Shown: one piece after another, positions 10,311 through 20,900 of the stretch
Position numbering within the stretch: the first letter of the stretch is position 1
Layout of the letters: each line of letters begins with the position of its first letter
Assembly (NCBI GenBank): GCA_037576215.1
Contig: JBANDB010000004.1
Location: 4,712,001 to 4,776,000 of the forward strand
Direction of reading: 5' to 3'
Length of the DNA: 64,000 nt
Source of the DNA: Armillaria gallica
Lineage: Eukaryota; Basidiomycota; Agaricomycetes; Agaricales; Physalacriaceae
The notes under the pieces: generated by a model
What the model saw: only the letters and a program-made list of their open reading frames with translations
Told to the model about the DNA's origin: nothing
Database searches by the model: none
Program-made: the position numbers and the translations under genes

Positions 10311-11700
10311 TTATGGTATGCTGTCTGGTTCGAATGGCAATTTAGTGTCTGTTAAAGGGTCATCGTGGCCCCTTAGTAACACCCAAAGTTCCTCTTCGTC
10401 GTACCACACCTTCTTGCCCATGCGTGGATCTGTATAAGACTGCCAGTTTGTGGGTTTGTTGATGATTCTGTCAACATGTTCGGTGAGGTATTCTTTGACC
10501 AGTTCATTGGTGTCCATGTTGTCCTCTCGTACCCAACTGTTGGATTCTGGTCTGTAGCCCTTCCATTTGATGAAGTAGTCCATAACCCAATGCCATGGTT
10601 CCCTGGCTTTTCCTCTGACCTTGCATTCTCTACTGTCGAGGATTTTCTTGATTTCGTAGTGCTCTTCACCGTCAATAAGATCTGGTGGTGGCGGAGGTGG
10701 TTGCTCTTGGTTAGGGAATGTGGGTGGCATGTATGGGGTGAGGAGTGCTTCATTGAATGTGAGATGAATACACCAGTTTGTCAGGAGTTTCAGCATGTAT
10801 GCCAATGGTCCTTTCTTTGCAACAATTGTGAATGGGCCTGTTCATTTGTCTGCAAGTTTTTTCTTTGGTCATGGGAGATTGAGGTTGGTTGTATCTAACC
10901 AAACCTTATCTCCTACCTTATACTCAATGGCAGGTCACTTTTTCTTGTCATACTGGGCTTTCATCTGGTCAGTGGCTTTCTCGAGTGATCGTTTCGCTTC
11001 AGCATGTATCTTTTGCATTTGCGAGATAAACGTGGTCGAGGCAGGGGTTTGGAAAGGCACTTGGGGTTTGGCTCCTGGTTGGACATTGGCATTATAGCCA
11101 TAGTTGACCTCGAAGGGGCTTCTTCCTATTGCTGAATGGGTGCAGTTATTGTGGGCAAAGGCTGCAAGTGAGAGCCATTGTACCCAGTCATTCTGGTGAT
11201 AGTTGACAAAGATTCAAAAGTATTTTTCAACCTCCTGGTTGACTTGTTCTGTCTGTCCATCTGTCTGAGGGTAGTATGCAGTAGAGATGTTTGCCTTGAT
11301 CTAGAGCAAGTCATAGAGGTCTTTCATGAACTTAGAGACAAACACGGAGCCTCAGTCAGAGATGACTACATAGGGCATTCCATGTTTAGCATAAACTTTG
11401 TCATGTAGAATCTTAGCCCACCCTTCCAATGACATCTCCATGGTACATACAATAGGTATGATCTCTTTTGAGAAGTGATTGATGATCATTAAGATTGTGT
11501 CATCCCTTGCACATTGGTAGACCAGTGACCATATCGACTGAGATGTGGGTCCATGATCGGGAGGGGATGGCATTAGGATGAAGTGGCGCTGCTTTTGCTT
11601 GAGTGCTTGACTTGGTTTGTTGGCATGTTTCACAGGCACGGATGTAGGTCTCTATGTCCTTCTTCATCCTGGGCCACCAATATTCTCATAGGACAAGTTC
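10311..11700 (-). pseudogene. E2 integrase C-terminal half and chromodomain
   Basis: The open frame 10805-10311 (164 codons) has the integrase tail (NEALLTPYMPPTFPNQE), a Pro run, and a well-kept chromodomain: HYEIKKILDSRE, YFIKWKGYRPESNSWVRED. About 20 residues further is WQSYTDPRMGKKVWYDEEELW, which could be a second, cage-less chromo-like fold. Upstream, 11639-11352 carries integrase catalytic-core sequence (DTILMIINHFSKEIIPIVC, GMPYVVISD) ending in TGA where paralogues have CAG or TGA. Frames between the blocks are shifted. In life this enzyme would insert the cDNA, with the chromodomain choosing chromatin. Confidence 0.8.
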
Positions 11701-11829
11701 CTTGGTTTTTTCAATACCAGGGTGTCCCACTATGATGTGGTTGTAAAAGGTCACAATAATTTCCCCTTGTAACACATGATCTTGGGGAACATAGATTCGG
11801 GAATTGTAAAAGATTAACCCATTTTCTAG

Positions 11830-13640
11830 TTTCATCCCTTGATCATGGTTGAGGGATGCAGAGACATTCTTGTCCCATCAGTGGTGGTTGAGCATGGCTT
11901 GCTTGATTTTCGTATGAACTTCCTCTATTGTGGGCATGGCCATTGCCCGGAAGTGTTCAGGTTTGAGGACTATAACCTCATCGTTGTCCTCCTTGCCTTG
12001 TTTATGATCTGCTCTGTGACTAAGTAAGTCAGCTTTCTTGTTTGCGGTTCCCGGTTTATGGTGGAGAGAGAAGTGGTATTCTGCCACTTCTGTTACCCAG
12101 TGAGCTTGTCGCTGGTTCAGTTTCTGGGGTTTTCAGAAATACTGGAGATTCTAATGATTTGTCCAGATTTTGAAATCTTGGGCTGCCCCCATCAGGTAGT
12201 GTCACCATTTGTCAAGCATGAGCATAATCATGAGCAGTTCTTTGTTGTAAATTTCGTAATTTTGTTCTGTAACCATGAGGGACTTGGATAGAAAGGCGAC
12301 TGGGCACCATTTTCCATCTTGTTCTTGTGAAAGAACTGCCCCTATTGCTCCCTTGCTGGCATCTGCCTCAATGTGGAACTTGCCTCCCTCTGTAGGTAGC
12401 GCTAGTACCACTTTTTCTGCCAGTAGTCTCTTCAACTCCTCAAACGCATCCTGTTGTGCTTTCCCCCACTTCCATGGATTGTTTCCTGTCAGCTGTGTCA
12501 TGGGTTTGATGACCTTGCTATATCCTTTGATGAAACGGCGGTAAAAGTTGGTGAAGCTTAGGAACGACTGCAACTGCTGTTTCTTCATTGGCACCAGCCA
12601 TTCTGCTATGCCCTGGATTTTGACTGGGTCCATGCGGATACTGCCTTCACTGATGATGACTCCAAGGTACTCCATTTCCAAGGTCTCGAACTCACATTTT
12701 TCCACTTTAAGGAATAGCTTGTTCTTTCATAGGACCTTTAGAACTTCGCACATGATGCGATGATGTTCTTCCTTGGTTTTGGACATGATTAAGATATCAT
12801 CAAGGTAGACTGTAACAGCGCCTGATGTGATGAGGTCCTTGAAGATGTCGTTCATCATCCATTGAAAGGTGGCAGGGGAATTGGTTAATCCAAAGAACAT
12901 AACCGTGGGCTCAAACAGGCCTCGGTTAGTTCTGAATGCAGCCTTTCACTCGTCACCACTCTTGATGCATACATTATTGTATCCCCATCAAACATTGAGT
13001 TTGGAGAAGTATTTGGCATCTCGTAGTTTGTCCATCAGCTCTGAGATGAGAGGAAGCGGATAACAGTTTTTGATCATCATCTCATTGAGCTTGTGATAAT
13101 CTTGTACTGGTCACAGTTTGCTGTCCTTCTTTTTAATGAAGAAGAATGGCGAAGCCATGGGTGACTTGGAGGGTCATATTCGCCCACTCGAGAGGTTCTT
13201 GTCTAAGAACTTGTCGAGTTCTGCTCGCTCATTTCAATTGAGAGGATAGACCTTGCAATCAAGGTTGGCGCTGGCATTTGGAGTCAGTTCAATGGCATGG
13301 TCCCACATCTTTGGTTCAGGGAGTTCATCAAAATTATCTTTGTCGAATAGATCGTTGAAATCTCTGCACCAGTCTGGGACCATTTCTTTGAACGTCTTGG
13401 TCTTCTTGTCTGCATTAGCCTTGGCTGCCAGGTCATTGGCATGGTGAGCATGTATAAGAATGGCCTGCATGAAATCTATTGTGAGAATGGTCTCTCCCTC
13501 CTCTAGCTCCTCATCCCACTTGTCATTGGGATCTGCATCTGGTAGTATGAACGTAGTTTTATGGATTGGCATCGCACAAGTGTTAATCCTCCAGTCTTCC
13601 AATTGATGATCAGATTGTGTCGGGCTAACCAATCATGACC
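11830..13640 (-). pseudogene. E2 reverse transcriptase and RNase H
   Basis: Minus-strand fragments in order give 13632-13234 (protease-RT linker, KMWDHAIELTPNASANLDCKVYPLN), RT core fragments 13230-12706 in shifting frames, 12705-12202 (KCEFETLEMEYLGVIISEGS, FLSFTNFYRRFIKGYSKV, HIEADASKGAIGAVLSQEQDG, NYEIYNKELLMIMLML) and 12087-11878 (AEYHFSLHHKPGTANKKADLLSHR). RNase H Asp and Glu positions are visible. Multiple stops and frame changes make it non-functional. The layout matches IE's intact-length Pol closely. Confidence 0.85.
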
Positions 13641-14084
13641 AAGGAAGATCTGTTTGTCACCGAGTTCTGTGATGGCTAGATCTATTCATTCCACATGATC
13701 TCTGATTATGAGGTGGATCTCAGCATATTTGGTGATTGATCCTCCTTGGTTGCAAGATCTGTTGGCATTATAGATGGGGATTGGTGCAGCAGTGGCATGA
13801 GTTGGGATGTTGTGCTGCTCGATGAAGCTTCGGTTGATGGTGCTACTGGTGCAGCTGCTGTCTACTAAAGTGGAGGTTGAGATTCAGGTAACATTTTCTA
13901 TGGTCTCGATTTGAACATCGATGGCTAGATCCTTCCCTTTTCCACTTAGTTTGCTGATGTACAGTTTCAGTTGTCATAACTCCTCGAGCCACCAAAGCGC
14001 ATTGACTTGTTCCACCAGTTGCATTCCTTCGATCATTTCATTGACTACTTCCTCCACACGGGCTTTGTGAATCCAATTCTTTAG
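13641..14084 (-). pseudogene. E2 protease region
   Basis: On the minus strand a frame reads TLVDSSCTSSTINRSF at about 13870-13820 and later KQIFLGHDWLARHN near 13640. In IE the equivalents are LIDSGCTGSAINRA and DVYLGADWLKRHN. The catalytic triplet is DSS rather than DSG, one G/A change from Gly to Ser, which should disable a retropepsin. IE is inserted 5' (in E2's sense) of this domain at 14085-14089. Confidence 0.65.
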
Positions 14085-14304
14085 GATTGTGTTACGATTT
14101 TTCCTCCCATGTCATATCTTATCTCGGCACCTCGGCCCCATATCTTATCACGGCGCCTCGGCACCACGATCGACCACACGACTACCAGCTCCTATCCACG
14201 CCTTAGCCGCATGACAGCTCGACCGCATGGATACTGGACAGCAGCCTGACGTTTATCGTCCGACAACCGCACGACTGAACTATTATTAGAAACGAACCGA
14301 ACGA

Positions 14305-14312
14305 TATATAAG
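14305..14312 (+). promoter_or_regulatory. TATA box of IE
   Basis: TATATAAG lies 34 bases upstream of the 13-mer that pairs with the primer site, a normal distance from TATA to transcript start. The same box is repeated in the 3' LTR and conserved in D (52286-52293 and 60256-60263). Confidence 0.7.
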
Positions 14313-14338
14313 TAACGTAGCTCTCAGCCATGTACCCT

Positions 14339-14351
14339 AGCTTCGAGCTAA
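14339..14351 (+). promoter_or_regulatory. Self-primer sequence in R of IE
   Basis: AGCTTCGAGCTAA is the exact reverse complement of 14506-14518, just inside the 5' LTR. In Tf1/sushi elements the 5' end of the mRNA folds back on such a site and serves as reverse-transcription primer instead of a tRNA. Whether this is exactly the RNA 5' end is inferred from its distance to the TATA box. Confidence 0.7.
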
Positions 14352-14505
14352 GTTAATACATACCGGACTTACATCCTTTCTTCTTGCTACGCGTTATCTG
14401 CTTACACTCAGAGGTCTGCGAGTATTGCTGCTATCAGGATACAACCCGAATGCGAGGATATCTTGATCAGCGCTTGCTTGTTCCACCCGAGTTCGGGCAT
14501 AACAA

Positions 14506-14518
14506 TTAGCTCGAAGCT
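14506..14518 (+). promoter_or_regulatory. Primer-binding site of IE (self-priming)
   Basis: TTAGCTCGAAGCT begins one base after the LTR and lacks the TGG start expected from tRNA CCA pairing. It is complementary over 13 bases to 14339-14351. Confidence 0.75.
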
Positions 14519-14781
14519 TTCTCCTACACTTCCTAACGCTTGCCGAGGAAGCTGTATGCCATTGACAGACTGAAGCCGATGAAACCCCCAGAAATCAAAG
14601 AAGAACCCCGACCACAAAGCACACGACGGTGCTAGAGGAAGGAAACCCCGAAACAATCGAAAGCACAGGTATCACCAGCGCCGACCCAAGGCCCCTGACT
14701 CCGACGACAACGACAACCACTACGACTACTGTGGTTACTACAGCGGCGACTACAACTCTAACATCGACTAGAGCCCCCCGC

Positions 14782-15027
14782 ATGATACAGTTCCCCACGG
14801 AACCACGCATCATCATAGCAATCGTCCTCGCCGCATTCTTTAGTGCGACCCTTATCCTCATCCTCGCACTCCTTTGCTACCTCGGAATCACCACCGAGGA
14901 AGACCCCGAGACCCAGAACCGACCCCGACCCCCGCGACACTACATCCCGTCGCACGAAATACAACCCAAGCCATCGCTCACTTTCCAAAACGCCTTCACC
15001 CCCAACTCCGCCACCCACGCCCTCTGA
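14782..15027 (+). CDS. IE leader ORF L1: short single-pass membrane protein frame
   Basis: This frame has 81 codons from an ATG at 14782 to TGA at 15025. Residues about 9-34 are a strong hydrophobic helix (RIIIAIVLAAFFSATLILIL...), then an acidic patch (TEEDPE) and a Pro/Arg-rich tail containing PPRHYIPSHE. A similar order (helix, short acidic or basic patch, FPRHYVDPYT) is found in L4 downstream, suggesting the two are duplicates. D lacks this extra segment: only about 60 bases separate its primer site from its membrane ORF. No start-context or expression evidence is available. Function is unknown. Confidence 0.45.
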   Translation: MIQFPTEPRIIIAIVLAAFFSATLILILALLCYLGITTEEDPETQNRPRPPRHYIPSHEIQPKPSLTFQNAFTPNSATHAL

Positions 15028-15295
15028 GGAGGACGAACTGCTTTTCGACAACCTCGCGGTACTACTAATCGAACTAGTACTCGCAACATACCTGGTCCAC
15101 AGGCGACTAAACCCCCGAACCCTCAGATAAGACACCACGCCTTCCCCGAACGGACAGCTCACCGAGCGAGAACAGATTCTTGCTGCGGTGACTTTTATTT
15201 GCTTACAGATCGCTGTCTACCAGGTAATAACCTTGTGGGTGGAAATTATCCAAGCAATAGAAACACTTCGACGACGCCAACGTCGAAACGAATGA
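15017..15295 (+). other. IE leader: two further frames with hydrophobic segments, no ATG
   Basis: In the frame overlapping L1's end, a stretch reads DELLFDNLAVLLIELVLATY and then basic residues before TAA at 15128. The same frame after that stop reads REQILAAVTFICLQIAVYQV, then IETLRRRQRRNE, before TGA at 15293. That TGA overlaps the ATG of L4 as ATGA (15292-15295). Neither stretch has its own ATG, so translation is doubtful, but the pattern of a helix followed by basic residues repeats. Confidence 0.3.
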
Positions 15296-16587
15296 TCAGC
15301 GACTGGACCCTGACCCAGACCATCAGCATCGGCATAGCAATCGCCCTTGCCACGCTCGTTTTCCTAACCGTACTCTTAACGGTCGCATACGTTGAAGAGA
15401 TCCAGAATCTCCTCACCAGAACCGGGATCCTCATACCAAGGATCCCACGAACTGACTTCAGAACCGCCCCGTTCCCTCGACATTATGTCGACCCCTACAC
15501 CACTGAACCCTGACGAACAATGGGCCAGACGCGTTTGGCATCCGGCTGCGACACGACCACCACCACCACCCTTCGGCACTCCTCCCCCGTCGAACCCAGA
15601 TCCGGGAGCCCCATCACGGGCCCAAGCAGGCTACGGGGATCCCCCGAGCCCACCATTCCGGTCGAACAACCCGTTCCGACCCAGACGACGAGGCTACGGC
15701 CTCCACGACGAGGAGCCGCCTTCCCCGAGGGAGAGAGTGGCATCCCCTACATCCATGAGGACGACCAGGCAGCAATCACCGCCTGGTTTGAGGAGTTCCT
15801 TCCTCCGTGGCTTCGGGAGTGGGACCAACCGGTATCACCCCCAACAAACGATGACACCGCCGAGTGGTTCGAGCAGAACCACTCTCGAAGAAACAGCGAG
15901 GACGTGGGCGCCTCCGAGCGGTTGGGAATACCCGAGAGGGCACCAACAGTCCTCTACCCAGAACCAGAGGGAGCTTTACCGTTCCCTCCTGATGACCAGG
16001 AGCCCGAGCAGGTCCCCTCCCCTGGAGGACCAGAGGGAGACCCTTGGGAGGAGAGCTGGGGAAGCACCTGGGGAGATGAGGAAGTCGACCCCTTCACCAA
16101 CCCCGTCAGAAGGAGAAGGGACAGTGATCCCCTCAACCCATTCGGACCCGACTACGAGTGGCCCGAGCTCGCCGAGATCGACCGAAGTATTCTCGGCCCC
16201 CACATCACCGCTGCCTGGGAGATCCGACAGCGAGACTTCGACGCCAGAGCAGGCTGGCCATACACCGAATACCCCCGAGTCCACATGGACTTCTACCTTG
16301 CCACCGAAAGAGGCGACAAACCCATGGGAAGAGGGAACTCCGAGGGGAGCTTCTATGACAGCTGGACCCCAGGAATCGCGGCCCGAATCCACGAGAACCG
16401 AAACCAGACCGTCTTCCTGCCGTCAGCAGGAAGACGCATCGAGACGGAGTCCAGGACTGGACCCCTATGGGGAGGAGGAGATAGCAGCGTTCGTCCACGA
16501 ACAGCAGAAGAACAAGCGGCCCTCGAAGTGGACCTCAACGCTCTCGCCCATCTGGAGCAAGAGCGCCTGGGAGGAAAACCGCAATGA
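15292..16587 (+). pseudogene. IE ORF0: transmembrane-anchored leader protein upstream of Gag
   Basis: From ATG 15292 one frame runs to 16587 with a single TGA at 15511. Residues about 9-34 form a helix (TISIGIAIALATLVFLTVLL) followed by VEEIQNLLTRTGILIP and FPRHYVDPYTTEP. D has TITLSSTIIRATFLCLCTAA, EQIRSFLH and PAHYVELPD in the same order. After the TGA the frame is acidic and Pro-rich and contains SILGPHITAAWEIRQRDF and DFYLATERGDKP, matched in D by ILGPTHSEAWELQWQDL and DYYLTTDRGNP. That protein-level conservation shows this is the real frame, although an overlapping frame (15392-16771) is also open. Function is unknown; anchoring Gag or particles to membrane is an inference. Confidence 0.6.
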
Positions 16588-16846
16588 AGGGTTTAACCTC
16601 GACTGGGAAACATTCGGGAGACTTGGGGAGGACGCCCCGGGACCACTCCCCGACTCCCCTCCACTCGGGAGGAACCCCCGGCGGCCGGGATACGTAGGGC
16701 CGCAGACAAGTAGGCTGATAGCGGGAGCGGGTATGGATACGATGCCCGACATGAACGACGAGTGGGGATGACCCCACCAAGGAGACGACGCGCCCCCACC
16801 AAGGACGCCGAACCAGGGAGACCAGCTGCAACAGCTGCTCCAACAG

Positions 16847-17989
16847 ATGGCCCAGCTGCGCGATGAGAACGTGCAACTGCGCGACGACTTGCTGGACTTA
16901 CGACAAAGGCAGCAGCAGAGAGGACGACCCGGGGCCCCGCCATATCGGCTGGACCCCGACTACTATTCGATACCACGACCCCCGGGCTGGGCACCGCCTG
17001 GCCAAGGACCAGTAGGGAACTGGGATGCAGCCGATCCCCCGGCTTTCCTGGGTGCCAAGCCCATTCTTATCAAGACCCCCGATGTCTTCAAAGGCGAACA
17101 CGACGACATGGACCGGTTCATCGGGGACTACCACACCTACTTCGAGGTGTTCAGACATCAATTCCGAGGAATTCCCTCGCTGATGGTCGCCTTCGCGACC
17201 TCCCACTTCGCAGAAAGAGCCAAGGACTGGTGGGGACACCGCCGGAAGGCCTTCTGGCACGACGACCCCCGCGACCCCGACGGGCCGCGATATCGATATC
17301 CACACTGGGAGGACTTCCTCCTGGAGTTCAAAGCGCAATTCCGGAACCCCACAGTAGAAGAAATGCACGACAAGAAGATGTGAGAGCTGAAGATGCTCTC
17401 CAATCCCGCCACCGTCTATTTCCAGGAGTTGGAGATCGAAGCCACACTGGCCGGGAGACGCGACGATACAGGACCACGGGGAGCGATGGTGGCGGTGGTA
17501 CGAGCTGGAGTACCATCCAGCTTCACCCGCATCATTGCTGACATCGGGATGGGAATTCCCCAGAACTACGACGAGTGGAAGGAGCGCATCCTTGGGATGT
17601 ATGAAGAACGACAGCGGAACAAGGCGTTTAACGAAGCGCACGGCATTGAGGCCCCCCGGAACGACAAGCACCCCCATACGGGCCAGAAACAGATTACCGC
17701 CCCCAGTCACAACAAGACAGGGGGCGCGACAAGTTCCTCGACGCCAAAGAACGACAGACCCCGTGACGCCAGGGGGTGGTACACACCCACTGGGAAGGAC
17801 GCCGCGATGCGGGTCGACCACAAGAAGTACATGTCCGAGGGACGGTGCTTCAACTGCCACGAGACGGGGCACATCTCGAAGGATTGCCCCAAGCCGAAGA
17901 AGAAACGGGAGGTTCGTGCGGTCACGACGGGAGCAGGAGAAGACGTACCGCTTGCCGACAGCACGAAGGTGGAGGAGGTAAAAGAGTAG
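16847..17989 (+). pseudogene. IE Gag: coiled coil, capsid-like core and zinc knuckle; one internal TGA
   Basis: The frame starts MAQLRDENVQLRDDLLDL, a coiled coil. A gag core follows: KPILIKTPDVFKGEHDDMDR, WGHRRKAF, RYRYPHWEDFLLEFKAQFRN, then after a TGA at 17381 ELKMLSNPATVYFQELEIEA and NYDEWKERILGMYEERQRN. The C-terminus has the nucleocapsid knuckle CFNCHETGHISKDC (17846-17887) and ends KVEEVKE-TAG at 17987. The same frame is open upstream to 15392 apart from TGA at 16769, so Gag may be made as a longer protein or by a shift from ORF0. D and E4 have homologous cores and knuckles. Gag packages the RNA and forms the particle. Confidence 0.8.
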
Positions 17990-20900
17990 GTCGTCCGGTG
18001 TTCGATTCCACCGCGACGACCGAGAACATAACGGGTGCGCGCCCATCTACCGCGGAGCGGACTGATTCTTTATATACAGACAATTTTACTACGCATTCGG
18101 CTATACCCTGACCCCCAAGTGCGGGGTCGGTACTTACGACTTCTTTCGATACAGACAATATACGGCCTACGCGCCATTCACCGACTTATACCTGCGCACC
18201 CTTACCAGAATCGACGAACCATTACGACGTCCTTCGGGACACGGACTTTACTGACGACTTGACTATAGAAAGCCTCTCAAGCGCCCCCGAGAGGGCCAAA
18301 CAAGGGACAGAGAGTCCCCTCTTACCGCATGCCGTAGAGAGGAGGACCCCGAAGACACGAGAAGCTAAACGACCGACGAGTAACTCATCACGAGCGAAAG
18401 TATCGATCGAAAAGACGACCACCATATCGTCACCCCCCATAATGACGAAGCACCAGTCGAGGCCCTTCGGTGCCGCAGTGACGAATGCCCGATCAGGGGG
18501 GACAGAGCGAGCACCTGGCGCAGACTCTGCGAAAGCCACCTTGCACGACCGCAAGGCGTTCCCTCGCACGAAGCAGGGGAAGGACGCATCTGTAGGCAAA
18601 ACGGAGAGAGAGACGATGGACGAACCGACTGGGAAGCACCCAGTCGAGGCGAAGATCCCTTCCCGCGACCTGTCGCGGGGCCTGCGCCCACCGCGGACTA
18701 GAAACCCGACGGCCGAAGGGAGGTTGGGAACCCCGAAAGAAACGAGGGACTCTATGGGACCGAAAGGACCCTTCATGGGCCCGGGAGATGTTGGCTCGAC
18801 TGGTAAGTCCGTTCATTCGGCACAAGTCCCGCCTAGTGCCTCCGCACGTATTAGCGGTCAAGACGAGGGCGCCTCTCCCATTGGAAGACTCACCTCCGGT
18901 TCCCTACCCGCGACAGGAGAGGACGACAAGAAAGCCGAACGGCAGGAAACTGCTAGCGCCCAGGCGGTAAAAAGGGGGCATCAGGTAACCATGATAGAGG
19001 TACCTGACGACGAGGACGACACCTCATTCCAGAAATGGCTCGCCAAGGGCAGCCCGATAACGACACCGAAGCGACGCGCCGCGCCACTTCCGACCCCGCC
19101 TGAGTCCCCAACTCGTGGCGCGAAATCTCTCCCCAACGAAAAGGCGGAGACGACGACCGAGGTGACCTCACCAACGGTAGCTAAGCCTACGAAGGTTAGC
19201 GTGAAGGTTCAAGAGGTCCCTCACCAATGGATGAAACCTTTCGAGGTCGATTGGACTCTACGAGCAGTCCGCGAAGCGAGCACCGACAACGCTGCTCACG
19301 CGATACTTTGTCTTTGGATCCACAAAGACCGAGTAGGAGAGCTCATGGATGAGCTTCTCCTCGAACTACGCGAACAAGGCGAGATCGCCTGCGAACGACT
19401 ATACGAACTCCGAGAACCCATCCGATACATCCGGGGTGTCTCAGGCGACTTCATAGTACCACTTACCATCGAACCCTGCACAGGACGGAAGGTCCTGAGC
19501 ACGAAAGCACTGATCGACAGTGGCTGTACTGGGAGTGCGATAAACCGTGCCTACGTACAAGCCCACGACTTGGACACGAGGAAAGTGTTAGTACCCATTC
19601 CGGTGTACAACGCCGACGGAACCCGCAACAAAGGCGGGGACGTCACCGAATTCGTCGAACTGTGCATCACAATCGGCGAACACCGAGAACGAATCGACCT
19701 TGCAGTTACCAACTTGGGTAGCAAGGACGTTTATCTTGGGGCAGACTGGCTCAAGCGCCATAACCCGAGTATAAACTGGAAGACCGGCAACATCATCTTC
19801 GGACGTTGCCAATGCGTCAAGAACCACATAGAACTCCCCGACGCAGATCCCGACGACCGTTGGGATGAAGAACTCGAAGACGGAGAGACGATTCTCGCCG
19901 TCCGAATGGAAGAAGAACTTGTGGTGCGCGCTATGCACCACGCAAACGATCTTGCGGCCAAGGCTAACGCCGACAAACCCAAGAAGACCTTCGAAGAGAT
20001 GGTACCCGAACACTACCATTCCTTCCGCGACTTGTTCTCAAAGGAGAACTTTGACGAACTACCCGAACGAAAACCGTGGGACCACGCCATTGAGCTAGTC
20101 CCGAACGCGAAGTCGACCTTGGACTGCAAGGTCTACCCGCTGAACCGAAACGAACAGGAACAGCTCGACAAGTTCCTCGACGAAAATCTTGAATCAGGAC
20201 GCATCCGACCGTCCAAGTCGCCCTTCGCCTCCCCATTTTTCTTCGTAAAGAAGAAGGATGGCACGTTACGACCAGTTCAGGATTACCGAAAACTGAACGA
20301 GATGACCATCAAGAACCGATACCCGCTCCCTCTCATTTCGGAGCTGATCGACAAGCTTCGTGGAGCCAAGTACTTCACCAAGCTCGACGTTCGTTGGGGA
20401 TACAACAATGTCCGAATCAAGGAAGGGGATGAGGCCAAGGCCGCCTTCCGCATGAACCGAGGACTGTTCGAACCGACAGTCATGTTCTTCGGGCTGACGA
20501 ACTCGCCCGCGACATTCCAGTGGATGATGAACGACATATTCAAGGACCTGATTGCTGAAGGCAAGGTCACCATCTACCTGGACGACATCCTGATCTTCTC
20601 CAAGGACTTGGGGGAGCACCGACAGATAGTAAGGCACGTTCTTCAGCGCCTACGAGAGAACAAACTTTTCCTCAAAGCGGAGAAGTGTGAATTCGAGGTC
20701 CTCGAGACAGAGTACCTTGGCGTCATCATCAGCCAGGACTCAGTACGAATGGACTCTGTCAAGATTGCGGGAATCGCAGAATGGCCGACACCACGCCGAA
20801 AGAAGGAGCTTCAATCGTTCCTAGGATTCACGAATTTCTACCGGAAGTTCATCAAGATGTACTCCAAGGTCGTTAAGCCGCTGACGCAGCTCACGGGTAA

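Larger units (their letters stand above)
14090..14504 (+). repeat. 5' LTR of IE (415 bp)
   Basis: It runs TGTTACGATTTTTCC...GGGCATAACA. It has 32 CpG dinucleotides, all also present in the 3' LTR. U3 carries TATCTTATC (GATA-type) at 14115-14124 and 14141-14149; TATATAAG is at 14305-14312; the predicted transcript start and self-primer is at 14339-14351. Confidence 0.97.

Noticed and set aside
14629..14861. Poly-Thr or poly-Val tract as a coding repeat or microsatellite gene
   Set aside because: The ACG/ACT/ACA run at about 14702-14760 is a short low-complexity leader segment; the ORFs through it start at GTG codons rather than ATG.
15392..16771. The 459-codon frame 2 ORF as the main Gag N-terminus of IE
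   Set aside because: D conserves protein sequence in frame 1, not frame 2, over this segment; frame 2 is Ser/Pro/Thr-rich, and its start is a TTG rather than ATG (nearest ATG 15485).
16898..18046. Long minus-strand ORF (382 codons) opposite IE gag
   Set aside because: It is a GC-rich shadow of the gag frame with no recognisable domain; gag itself has coiled coil, core and zinc knuckle in order.
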